Of a stretch of 11,764 bases of DNA, positions 1 through 6,608 are shown one piece after another. Each line of letters opens with the position of its first letter. Position 1 is the first letter of the stretch. The stretch is taken from contig JBGPYM010000085.1 in NCBI GenBank assembly GCA_041493205.1, forward strand, positions 1 through 11,764, given 5' to 3'. The notes under the pieces were generated by a model. That model was not told the origin of the DNA and did not search any database. It worked only from the letters and a program-made list of their open reading frames with translations. Made by a program: the position numbers and the translations under genes. The stretch comes from JBGPYM01 sp041493205. GTDB taxonomy: Bacteria; Bacteroidota; Ignavibacteria; UBA10030; UBA6906.

Positions 1-1522
1 AGTCTCCTTCCCTGACGGTCCTCCCTTTCACCCGCATGGTGTGGGTGCCGTAATCGATCTCAAGCGCCGCGCATCCCGCAACGCATACCTTGCCCATCTG
101 CCGCGCAACGAGGGCCGCGTGCGACGTCATGCCGCCGCGCGCCGTCAGAATCCCTTCGGCCGCATCCATTCCCTTGATGTCTTCAGGGGATGTCTCGATC
201 CTGGTGAGGATGACCTGCTCCCCGCGTTTCTTCCAGGCCTCGGCATCCGGCGCATTGAAGACGACGCGTCCGGTCGCAGCACCCGGGCCCGCATTGAGCC
301 CCTTTGCAAGGAGCCTTCCGCCTTTCACCGCGGCCTCTTTTTCCCTCAGGTCGAACACCGGGCGGAGGAGCTGGTTGAGCTGATCGGGCTCGATGCGCGC
401 GAGAGCTTCCCGGTCGGAAATCAGGCGGTCGCCGACCATATCGACCGCGATCTTGATTGCCGCAAACGCGGTCCGCTTGCCGACGCGGCACTGGAGCATG
501 TAGAGTGTGCCTTCCTGGATGGTAAACTCGATATCCATCATATCCCGGTAGTGCTTTTCGAGCGTCAGCCGGATTTTGTCGAGTTGCCGGTACAGTTTCG
601 GATTCCGCTCGGCCAGGTCGGAAATCGGGAGCGGCGTCCTGATGCCGGCGACCACGTCCTCACCCTGCGCATTCATGAGATATTCCCCGTAGAACTTGTC
701 TTCGCCGGTCGCGGCATCCCGCGTGAACGCGACGCCGGTGCCGGAGGACTCGCCCATGTTGCCGAACACCATCGACTGGATGTTCACCGCCGTGCCCCAC
801 CATTCGGGGATGTCATACATTTTCCGGTAGGCAATCGCGCGGTCGTTCATCCAGGACCCGAACACCGCACTGACGGCGCCCCAGAGCTGATGCGTCGGAT
901 CTTCGGGGAAACTGTGCCCGGTCTTCTCCTTGATGGCCCGCTTGAAGCGGATGACAAGGTCGCGCATGTCGTCGGCGTTCAGCTCCGTGTCGAGGTGCAC
1001 GCCGCGTTCCTTCTTCTTCGCCTCGATAATCACTTCGAATGGATCGATCTCATCCTTGTGAACGGGTTTCAACCCGAGGACCACGTCGCCGTACATCTGC
1101 ACAAACCGGCGGTAGGAATCGAACACGAACCGCGGGTTGTTCGTCTTCTTCACGAGTCCTTCCGCCACCACGTCGTTCAGGCCGAGGTTCAGGATCGTGT
1201 CCATCATGCCCGGCATCGACGCGCGGGCACCCGAGCGGACCGAGACCAGCAGCGGGTTCCGCGGGTCGCCGAATTTCGCCTTCATGGAGGATTCGACTTT
1301 CTTCAGGCACGTTGTCACTTCGCCTTTGAGCGATTTCGGATACGAGCGCTTGTTCTCATAGTAGTAGGTGCAGACTTCCGTCGAGATCGTGAACCCCGCG
1401 GGGACGGGAAGCTTGATGTTTGTCATTTCAGCCAGGTTGGCTCCCTTGCCTCCCAGGAGCGCCTTCATTTCCGCTTTGCCTTCGGCTTTTCCTTTACCAA
1501 AAAAATAAACGTATTTCTTCAT
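1..1522 (-). CDS. ppdK: Pyruvate, phosphate dikinase, N-terminal part (3' end beyond window)
   Basis: Pyruvate phosphate dikinase interconverts pyruvate, ATP and phosphate with PEP, AMP and pyrophosphate in the cytoplasm, serving gluconeogenesis or PPi-linked glycolysis. The frame opens at ATG 1522 with MKKYVYFFGKGKAEGK and stays open to the window edge, giving 507 codons of a family usually near 880-900 residues. The N-terminal ATP-grasp region shows LLGGKGANLAEM (about residues 20-31) and the phosphate/ATP-binding stretch around SVRSGARASMPGMMDT. The central swivelling phosphohistidine domain carries GGMTSHAALVAR, placing the catalytic histidine at residue 468 (codon 121-119); the Clostridium symbiosum enzyme uses His455. 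The threonine two residues before it, the target of PPDK regulatory proteins in other organisms, is kept (Thr466). The C-terminal PEP/pyruvate barrel lies outside the window. An AAGGA ribosome site sits 6 nt before the ATG. The gene follows the amidotransferase-like gene after 42 nt, the widest gap here. Identification is firm; completeness cannot be judged. Confidence 0.96.
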   Translation of the reverse strand, partial: MKKYVYFFGKGKAEGKAEMKALLGGKGANLAEMTNIKLPVPAGFTISTEVCTYYYENKRSYPKSLKGEVTTCLKKVESSMKAKFGDPRNPLLVSVRSGARASMPGMMDTILNLGLNDVVAEGLVKKTNNPRFVFDSYRRFVQMYGDVVLGLKPVHKDEIDPFEVIIEAKKKERGVHLDTELNADDMRDLVIRFKRAIKEKTGHSFPEDPTHQLWGAVSAVFGSWMNDRAIAYRKMYDIPEWWGTAVNIQSMVFGNMGESSGTGVAFTRDAATGEDKFYGEYLMNAQGEDVVAGIRTPLPISDLAERNPKLYRQLDKIRLTLEKHYRDMMDIEFTIQEGTLYMLQCRVGKRTAFAAIKIAVDMVGDRLISDREALARIEPDQLNQLLRPVFDLREKEAAVKGGRLLAKGLNAGPGAATGRVVFNAPDAEAWKKRGEQVILTRIETSPEDIKGMDAAEGILTARGGMTSHAALVARQMGKVCVAGCAALEIDYGTHTMRVKGRTVREGD

Positions 1523-1528
1523 GGCTTT

Positions 1529-1533
1529 TCCTT
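1529..1533 (-). promoter_or_regulatory. Ribosome binding site of ppdK
   Basis: AAGGA on the minus strand, 6 nt before ATG 1522. It supports this start, which also matches the usual PPDK N-terminus. It lies in the only gap longer than 20 nt in the window (1523-1564), where I see no convincing -35/-10 pair. Confidence 0.65.
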
Positions 1534-1564
1534 GTGTGATGGTATGGCATGGTCGTGTACGGCA

Positions 1565-2263
1565 TCAATGTGTCCCTGCGGCGATTGCCGCGGCGAACTT
1601 CTTCATGATCTTTGTGGCAAACGGATTCGCGGTATCCTTCATGCGTTCCGGATGCCATTGCAGGAGGAGCAGAAACGGCTTCTCCGCCGGTTCGGCCCAT
1701 TCCAGCGCTTCGACAACATTGTCGTCCGAGCGGGCCGACACCGCAAGCCCTCTTCCCGGCATGTCCACGGCCTGGTGATGGGAAGTATTCACCGTACCGG
1801 AGGTAGTCCCTGTGACCTTGTGGAGCAACGATCCTTCGGTGACGCGGATGCCGTGCAGGCGCTCCGGCGCATCCCCCCTGCGATGGCTCGCAAATCCGGC
1901 GGCTTCGAGGTCCAGGATAAGCGTCCCTCCCATGGCCACGTTGAAGATCTGCGTGCCGCGGCAAATCGCGAGCGCGGGAAGGCCGCGCTCCATGAGTTCG
2001 CGGATAATATCAAATTCAAAGAGATCGCGTCCGATGCTCACTTCCTTGGCAAGATCGGTTTTCTCTTCGATCCCGTAAAATTTCGGATGGACGTCCCCGC
2101 CTCCGCTGAGGATCACCGCCTGGCATTTCTCGATTTCAGAAAATGTTCCGGTGACGCAGGAGAGGATCTGCGTGGTCGCGCCCGGGATCCAGCGCTTCAC
2201 CAGCGTCACATACTGCGCGTAGGTGACCTCGTCCCGCATCGGGTCTGTGATTCCGATGACCAT
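1565..2263 (-). CDS. Class I glutamine amidotransferase-like hydrolase (peptidase C26, PuuD-like)
   Basis: A 232-residue cytoplasmic hydrolase of the class I glutamine amidotransferase fold, closest in motifs to the gamma-glutamyl-GABA hydrolase (PuuD / peptidase C26) group, which cleaves gamma-glutamyl amide bonds. Visible motifs are SGGGDVHP (about residues 53-60), the nucleophile elbow AICRGTQ with Cys101, the VNTSHHQ motif (158-164), and QWHPE giving His204 and Glu206 of the catalytic triad. I chose ATG 2263, not the in-frame ATG at 2287. The 2263 start overlaps the lpxK stop as TGATG, has GAGGGAG 9 nt upstream, and begins directly with the first beta strand (MVIGITDP). The longer start would add eight residues that overlap lpxK and read through that ribosome site. 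Family membership is firm. The true substrate is open: no polyamine or GABA genes are nearby, and related members act on other gamma-glutamyl compounds. Confidence 0.88.
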   Translation of the reverse strand: MVIGITDPMRDEVTYAQYVTLVKRWIPGATTQILSCVTGTFSEIEKCQAVILSGGGDVHPKFYGIEEKTDLAKEVSIGRDLFEFDIIRELMERGLPALAICRGTQIFNVAMGGTLILDLEAAGFASHRRGDAPERLHGIRVTEGSLLHKVTGTTSGTVNTSHHQAVDMPGRGLAVSARSDDNVVEALEWAEPAEKPFLLLLQWHPERMKDTANPFATKIMKKFAAAIAAGTH

Positions 2264-3303
2264 CAGCGTCCGCTCCCTCGCAGGCATGTATCGATGACCG
2301 ATTCGAACACGTCGTTTCCCTCTGTGATTTCCACCGTGAGTGTCGCGGTCATTGCCGGGATGCCCTGCAGAAGCTCCCCGGCAACAGCGCTGTCAAACTC
2401 AAGCCGGACCATATCCTTTTCCGTGGTGATGATGGCCCCCGCTCCCGTTGACTTCGCCAGTTCCACAACGCCCGCAAGATCTTTCCGGGTGTACCTGTGA
2501 TGGTCCGGAAATCGCCGGTCACCCGCGAGCGTGATCCCTGCATCCCTGAGGGTCCGGAGAAACTCGTCATGGTCGCCAATGCCGCTGAATGCAACCGCCG
2601 GACCCTCGGAACGCGTCTCCGTACCGTCCGCGATCGACCTGAAGCCCGCAATCCGGAACCGGCAACCCGCCATCCTCCCTTCGAACCGGGGGGCAATATC
2701 CCTGCTCCATGAAGGGAGCCCCTCCTCACCGCACCGGGAGAACATGAGCAGGCTCGCACGCCGCATGCCGCTGATCCATTCCCTGCGGAGTCCTGCGGGG
2801 AGCAGCGGGATGCGCCTGATATCTTTCCGCGCGTCCAGGACCAGGATATCCGCGTCCCTCCGGAGGTAGCGGTGCTGGAACCCGTCATCCATGACAATCA
2901 CATCCGCACCGCAGCGGTCCACTGCAACGGCCGCAGCTTCCGCGCGCCGCTCACCGACCACCACCGGTATCCCCGGGAAGTTCCGCGCGATCTGCACCGG
3001 CTCGTCGCCGCCCAGGGCGGCGCTCACGGTCGGCTGGCCGGCACACGCGACGATGACAACGCCGCGGGATTCTCTTCCGTATCCCCTGCTGACCACTGCA
3101 GGTTTCCTTCCGCGCCGCAGCAGGAGCCCCACTATATGTCCGGTCAGCGGCGTCTTCCCGGTTCCCCCCGCAGTCAGATTGCCGACGGAGAGGACGGGTA
3201 CCCCCGCCTGCGTCTGCCGGAGCAAACCGGCGTCAAATGCCGCGTTCCGGGCAGCCGCGACCATGCCGTACAGCCAGGAGAGCGGGAGCAGGACGATATT
3301 CAT
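2263..3303 (-). CDS. lpxK: Tetraacyldisaccharide 4'-kinase (lipid A biosynthesis)
   Basis: LpxK transfers phosphate from ATP to the 4' position of the tetraacyl disaccharide, giving lipid IVA at the inner face of the cytoplasmic membrane. The product is 346 residues, normal for the family. It starts with the typical membrane-associating segment MNIVLLPLSWLYG. A P-loop TAGGTGKT follows at 44-51, then SRGYGR (72-77), GGDEP (98-102) and the DDGFQH motif with Asp139-Asp140, equivalent to the conserved Asp pair of Aquifex LpxK. A C-terminal segment with ITTEKDMVRL completes the family pattern. It acts directly after LpxB, whose gene lies one gene upstream. The start is 14 nt after the lipoprotein stop with only a weak GGCGGA-like ribosome site, so translation may rely on coupling. 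Its TGA shares one base with the next ATG. Identification is firm. Confidence 0.96.
   Translation of the reverse strand: MNIVLLPLSWLYGMVAAARNAAFDAGLLRQTQAGVPVLSVGNLTAGGTGKTPLTGHIVGLLLRRGRKPAVVSRGYGRESRGVVIVACAGQPTVSAALGGDEPVQIARNFPGIPVVVGERRAEAAAVAVDRCGADVIVMDDGFQHRYLRRDADILVLDARKDIRRIPLLPAGLRREWISGMRRASLLMFSRCGEEGLPSWSRDIAPRFEGRMAGCRFRIAGFRSIADGTETRSEGPAVAFSGIGDHDEFLRTLRDAGITLAGDRRFPDHHRYTRKDLAGVVELAKSTGAGAIITTEKDMVRLEFDSAVAGELLQGIPAMTATLTVEITEGNDVFESVIDTCLRGSGR
2273..2279 (-). promoter_or_regulatory. Ribosome binding site deciding the amidotransferase-like start
   Basis: GAGGGAG on the minus strand inside the 3' end of lpxK, 9 nt before ATG 2263. It favours the start coupled to the lpxK stop (TGATG) over the upstream in-frame ATG at 2287, which lies before this site. 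Confidence 0.6.
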
Positions 3304-3317
3304 GGTCCGCCGTCGGC

Positions 3318-4136
3318 TTATTTCTGGTAACCCGCCTCTTTCAGCTGCCGCTCGACGTTCGCCAGTTTTTCCGCCGCTCCGTACGTGGTGTGGAGGCGTT
3401 TGAGGAGAAGCAACATTCCGATCTTGTCGTCCACGAGCCGTTTCCGCTCATCCGCCGCAAGGGCCCCTTTTGCCGCCAGCCGGGCATCGACCGCCTGCAC
3501 ACCGGTAACGAGCGTCCGTTCGGCGGTCTGGTCCCGGTCGATCTTCATGTATGCGCGCCCCAACTGCCGGTAAAACCCCCCCAGATACGGCGACTGCCGG
3601 AACTTCTCCGCCGCTTCCTTCTGCGATTTGATCACACTCTGCCAGTCCTCCACACCGAAGTATGCCAGGCCGAGGTTGTACAATTGCCGGTCATACGGAA
3701 AGAGGGCCGCCGTCTTTTTTGCGTAGGCGAGGAACCCGTGCGCATCATCCAGAGCCAGCGAGAGTTCGCTCAGGCGTTCATACGCGGCCTCATCGCGGTA
3801 CCCCAGGGCTTCCGCACGGGCAAAAAATCTTCGGGCGCGCCGGAACCGGTCAAGCCGTCCCGGATTTTTCTCGCCATCGAATCTCCTGCCGAGGTCGTAG
3901 GAGAGTGATCCGAGATCAACCAGCGGCTCCACGTACGTCGAATCGAGTTCCACCGCGCGCAGCAGCTCCGGTTCCGCACTTTCCAGATCCATCGTCTGGT
4001 AGAGATGGTGGCCGCGCTGATAGAAAGCCTCCTTCGATCCCTCCGCTCCGGACTTCGAACTTTCGCCGGACGGTCCGCACGATCCGAGGATGACCACCGG
4101 CACGACCATGCACCATGCAACGTGCCGGACGTTCAT
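3318..4136 (-). CDS. TPR-repeat lipoprotein
   Basis: A 272-residue predicted lipoprotein of unknown specific function. The N-terminus has a basic start, a hydrophobic core and the lipobox LGSC, with the lipid-modified cysteine at residue 20 and Gly at +2. A Ser/Gly/Lys-rich linker follows (about 21-36). The rest is alpha-helical with tetratricopeptide-like repeats: about 36-70 (AFYQRGHHLYQTMDLESAEP...), 100-130, 150-185 and a less regular helical C-terminus to 272. TPR lipoproteins usually serve as periplasm-facing scaffolds for envelope complexes; which membrane it sits in is not shown by the sequence. The ATG overlaps the lpxB stop as ATGA and has GGAGG 4 nt upstream, so it is probably translationally coupled to lpxB. 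It lies between two lipid A genes, suggesting but not proving an envelope role. I do not recognise a named family. Confidence 0.88.
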   Translation of the reverse strand: MNVRHVAWCMVVPVVILGSCGPSGESSKSGAEGSKEAFYQRGHHLYQTMDLESAEPELLRAVELDSTYVEPLVDLGSLSYDLGRRFDGEKNPGRLDRFRRARRFFARAEALGYRDEAAYERLSELSLALDDAHGFLAYAKKTAALFPYDRQLYNLGLAYFGVEDWQSVIKSQKEAAEKFRQSPYLGGFYRQLGRAYMKIDRDQTAERTLVTGVQAVDARLAAKGALAADERKRLVDDKIGMLLLLKRLHTTYGAAEKLANVERQLKEAGYQK

Positions 4137-5266
4137 CGCCCCTCCGCAAGTGCGAGAATGCCTTGTGCGACTTTCTCAGAGGCGCCCGGGGGACCCAGCA
4201 ATTCCCTGATTGCCGCAAGATCGCGCCGCATCCTCTCCGCGTACGCAGGATCATCCAGGATCCTTCCGACCGCTGCTGTCAGATTTTCCACAGTCATTGC
4301 ATGCTGAACAAATTCGGGTACGATCTTCTTCCCTGCCACAATATTGACCAGTCCGATTGCGGGGACATTCACGAGCATCCGTCCGATCAGATACGTCACC
4401 GGTGACGTTCTGTACACGACCACCATCGGCGTCCCGAACCATCCCGTTTCGAGCGTTGCGGTACCGGAGGTGACAATCGCGGCATCCGCGTGCGCCATGA
4501 GCCCGTGGGTGGCGCCCTCAACGAGGCGGATGTCCGCACCCGCGGGGAGGTGGCGCCGGATGAGCGCCGGACCGAGATTCGGTGCGACGCCGAGCGCGAT
4601 CTGTACTTCACGGGTGCGCCGGATCTCTTCTGCCGCCCGCACCATGACCGGCAGAATTCGCTCGATTTCCTGAATCCTGCTTCCGGGAAAGAGCCCGATG
4701 ATCTTCTTCCCGGGTTCAAGACCCTGCTGCCGTACAAATTCCGCCCGCGTGAAGTTCTCGGCCAGATGCTCCGCGAGCGGATGGCCCACCCATTCCACGT
4801 CGATACCTTCCTTACGGTAGATCCCGACTTCGAACGGGAACACGACCTTCATCCGGTCGACCGAGCCCGCCATGCGCCTGACGCGTCCCTTGTTCCATGC
4901 CCAGACCTGCGGGCTGATGTAGTAGAGCACAGGGACGCCGCGCTCTTTCGCCTTCCGGGCGAAGCGAAGGTTGAACCCCGGGTAGTCGATCAGGACGACG
5001 ACATCGGGCCGGTGTGATTCCACTTCCCGGAGCAGCAGGCGTTCCAGCGCGCGGATCGCCGGAAGGTTCCGCACGACCTCGATAAATCCCATGAAGGCGA
5101 GGCTCTTGATATGATGGATCAGCCTCATCCCCTCACCCGCCATCATGTCACCGCCGACACCAGAAATTTCCGCCGCCGGCGCGAGGCGCTTCAGTGCACG
5201 GACAACCGCCGCTCCGTGGAGGTCTCCCGACGCTTCCCCGGCCACCATGAGAATCTTCGGCGGCAT
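4133..5266 (-). CDS. lpxB: Lipid-A-disaccharide synthase
   Basis: LpxB is a family 19 glycosyltransferase that joins UDP-2,3-diacylglucosamine and lipid X into the beta-1,6-linked disaccharide precursor of lipid A at the inner membrane surface. The product is 377 residues, the usual length. Conserved stretches run in order: GEASGDLHG (10-18), LAFMGFIEVV (56-65), IDYPGFNLRFA (93-103), YYISPQVWAWNKGRV (115-129), the WVGHPL motif (159-164), the LFPGSR nucleotide-binding loop (192-197) and GTATLETGWFGTPMVVVYR in the C-terminal Rossmann half. The start is 3 nt after the methyltransferase stop, with a GGGGTGAGG ribosome site overlapping that junction. Its stop overlaps the lipoprotein start by 4 nt. 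It supplies the substrate of LpxK, encoded two genes downstream. Identification is firm. Confidence 0.97.
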   Translation of the reverse strand: MPPKILMVAGEASGDLHGAAVVRALKRLAPAAEISGVGGDMMAGEGMRLIHHIKSLAFMGFIEVVRNLPAIRALERLLLREVESHRPDVVVLIDYPGFNLRFARKAKERGVPVLYYISPQVWAWNKGRVRRMAGSVDRMKVVFPFEVGIYRKEGIDVEWVGHPLAEHLAENFTRAEFVRQQGLEPGKKIIGLFPGSRIQEIERILPVMVRAAEEIRRTREVQIALGVAPNLGPALIRRHLPAGADIRLVEGATHGLMAHADAAIVTSGTATLETGWFGTPMVVVYRTSPVTYLIGRMLVNVPAIGLVNIVAGKKIVPEFVQHAMTVENLTAAVGRILDDPAYAERMRRDLAAIRELLGPPGASEKVAQGILALAEGR

Positions 5267-5269
5267 TCC

Positions 5270-5881
5270 TCACCCCGCCATCTGCAGGTAGAGATACCTG
5301 GCGACGATCACGATGGTGACCAGTGCGATCGCCTGCAGCGTACGCCGCTCGCTTGTCAGGCCTTCGGCCGGATCAAGCGTCTTGGGGGCGGGGTGACGCG
5401 CCGCATAGGGTGTCAGGCGCGGGAGGAACCGCCGGACCTGCTGCACATATTCCGCAAATTCATCCCCGAACCGCTCCGCGAGATATTCTTCCTCCCGTGT
5501 CACGATCAGGTAATACTGGACATAGAACCAGGCGATGGCGATGATCAGAAGCCAGGGAAACAGCGCCATGGACATGACCCCGATGCCTGCGTAGAGGAGC
5601 ATGTTCCCGACGTAGAGCGGATTGCGCACGTAGGCGAACGGCCCGTTGGTGACGAGATACGTACCGCCGACGGTACCGGTCGTTCTGGTTTCCGCCCCGA
5701 CGAACGACACGCCCAGGAAGCGGATCGTCTCCCCGAGGAACACGACCGCAAAACCGACGACCATGCTCAGGACCGTCGGCGCAGCCCACCAGATCATCAC
5801 CGCCAGAAACGGCAGTGGCGTGTAGCTCCGGTAGGTAAATATCAGCCGGCGGATATCCATGGTGTCCTGCGTCATGGTCAT
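5270..5881 (-). CDS. Membrane methyltransferase, isoprenylcysteine/phospholipid methyltransferase family
   Basis: A 203-residue integral membrane protein of the ICMT/PEMT superfamily, which transfers methyl groups from S-adenosylmethionine to lipidic or prenylated substrates. The signature is GPFAYVRNPLYVGN (80-93) followed by the REEEYLAERFGDEFAEY helix and RFLP (129-154), which form the SAM-binding site in this family. Hydrophobic segments lie at about 22-60 (two spans), 92-107 and 108-127, with a further one at the C-terminus (about 183-199) preceded by a polar stretch. I chose ATG 5881, which overlaps the phosphatase stop as ATGA. Internal ATGs at 5875 and 5860 would lose at most seven residues. 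A longer in-frame extension reaching to 6166 would run through the phosphatase gene and is rejected. The substrate cannot be read from sequence: bacterial members are assigned to phospholipids, isoprenoid or quinone-like compounds. Placement just before lpxB favours an envelope lipid, by inference only. Confidence 0.88.
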   Translation of the reverse strand: MTMTQDTMDIRRLIFTYRSYTPLPFLAVMIWWAAPTVLSMVVGFAVVFLGETIRFLGVSFVGAETRTTGTVGGTYLVTNGPFAYVRNPLYVGNMLLYAGIGVMSMALFPWLLIIAIAWFYVQYYLIVTREEEYLAERFGDEFAEYVQQVRRFLPRLTPYAARHPAPKTLDPAEGLTSERRTLQAIALVTIVIVARYLYLQMAG

Positions 5882-6606
5882 GATTCCCGGGCAAACGCGG
5901 CCCGCCGGTTTTCCGCCGCGCGGCGGCGCGGCCGCAGGCGCGGGCGGGACGCCAGCGTCCGGAGGCGCGCCGTGACATCCTCGAACGAGCTGTACGGGTA
6001 GTACGAAATATTCTCCTGCTGGCACCAGGCCTGCAGCGCATCCTTCGCGAAGACAATGTCGGCATACCGTGCGGGACAGCGGTCGGAATATCCGTCGCCG
6101 ATCAGGCAGATGACGTCCTCGTCCGCCGAAAGCGTGAGCATGATATTCCGTTTGCAGCAGGCGCACCGGTCACACCCGGCATCGGCGTGCGGGAACGCAA
6201 CCGCCGCGCGCGCGGTGCCATCCTCCTGTGCATCAACAAGGGAAAGCGTGTTGGCAAAGAACGGAATCCCGGCGAATCCCCGGGCGGCGAGGATCCGCGC
6301 GATATAATAGTCGAGCCCGTCGCTGATGATGCGAAGGTCGATAGATGCGGAGTCGCACAGGTCGACCAGTCCGCGGAACGAACCGTCGATCTCCTGAGCG
6401 TCGATAAACGCATTGAACGCTTCGACCCGGAACCGCCCCATCGCCGCCGCTTCGCCGCGGAAGCATTCGCGGGCGCCGAGTCCTCCCGCGCGGTACTGTT
6501 CGACCAGCCGGTCACACGCAGGGCCCCCGAACGTGCGGAAAAGCGCGTTCCCGACGTCCTGCCGCGTGATCGTACCATCAAAATCGACAAACACCCTGAG
6601 AGCCAT
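5878..6606 (-). CDS. HAD-superfamily phosphatase, MtnX-like
   Basis: A 242-residue cytoplasmic phosphatase of the HAD superfamily (phosphoserine phosphatase / MtnX branch). Motif I is VDFDGTIT with nucleophile Asp8 and acid/base Asp10; motif II is IISDG with Ser95. Lys152 follows a cysteine cluster CDRCACCK (145-152). Motif IV is IGDGYSDRCPA with Asp171 and Asp175. A helical cap occupies roughly 15-80. The cysteines before the motif III lysine resemble the MtnX family, which in methionine salvage dephosphorylates 2-hydroxy-3-keto-5-methylthiopentenyl-1-phosphate. No other salvage gene is present here, so the substrate is open. The C-terminal 25 residues are arginine-rich (about residues 217-242) and look like a poorly conserved tail. 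The gene begins 2 nt after the smc stop (TGAGCATG) with a weak ribosome site, implying coupling. Its stop overlaps the methyltransferase start by 4 nt. Confidence 0.87.
   Translation of the reverse strand: MALRVFVDFDGTITRQDVGNALFRTFGGPACDRLVEQYRAGGLGARECFRGEAAAMGRFRVEAFNAFIDAQEIDGSFRGLVDLCDSASIDLRIISDGLDYYIARILAARGFAGIPFFANTLSLVDAQEDGTARAAVAFPHADAGCDRCACCKRNIMLTLSADEDVICLIGDGYSDRCPARYADIVFAKDALQAWCQQENISYYPYSSFEDVTARLRTLASRPRLRPRRRAAENRRAAFARES
5913..5926. repeat. 14-bp perfect GC palindrome near the 3' end of the phosphatase gene
   Basis: CCGCCGCGCGGCGG reads the same on both strands and lies inside codons of the arginine-rich tail, about 31 nt before the downstream methyltransferase start at 5881. 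In RNA it could fold as a short hairpin (5-bp stem, GCGC loop), with alternative pairings to the nearby CCGGCGGG. It lacks a U tract, so it is not an intrinsic terminator. It may be only a by-product of Arg/Ala codons in GC-rich DNA. Confidence 0.4.
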
Positions 6607-6608
6607 GC

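Noticed and set aside
1523..1564. A promoter or regulatory element in the 42-nt gap before ppdK
   Set aside because: The gap has CCAT-rich sequence and a ribosome site but no convincing -35/-10 pair or inverted repeat; it is too short to claim more.
2264..2287. The upstream ATG at 2287 as start of the amidotransferase-like gene
   Set aside because: It lies inside lpxK and before the GAGGGAG site. The eight extra residues precede the first beta strand and are not needed for the fold.
41..2500. An 819-codon open frame on the plus strand
   Set aside because: It lies antisense to ppdK, the amidotransferase-like gene and lpxK, all with clear family motifs. Its translation is rich in Arg, His and Pro with no recognisable domain. 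Such open antisense frames are common in GC-rich DNA where the coding strand avoids codons that complement stops.
5882..6166. An N-terminal extension of the membrane methyltransferase up to 6166
   Set aside because: It would overlap the phosphatase coding sequence by about 290 nt and adds Arg/Pro-rich, non-conserved residues. The ATGA-coupled start at 5881 fits the family N-terminus.
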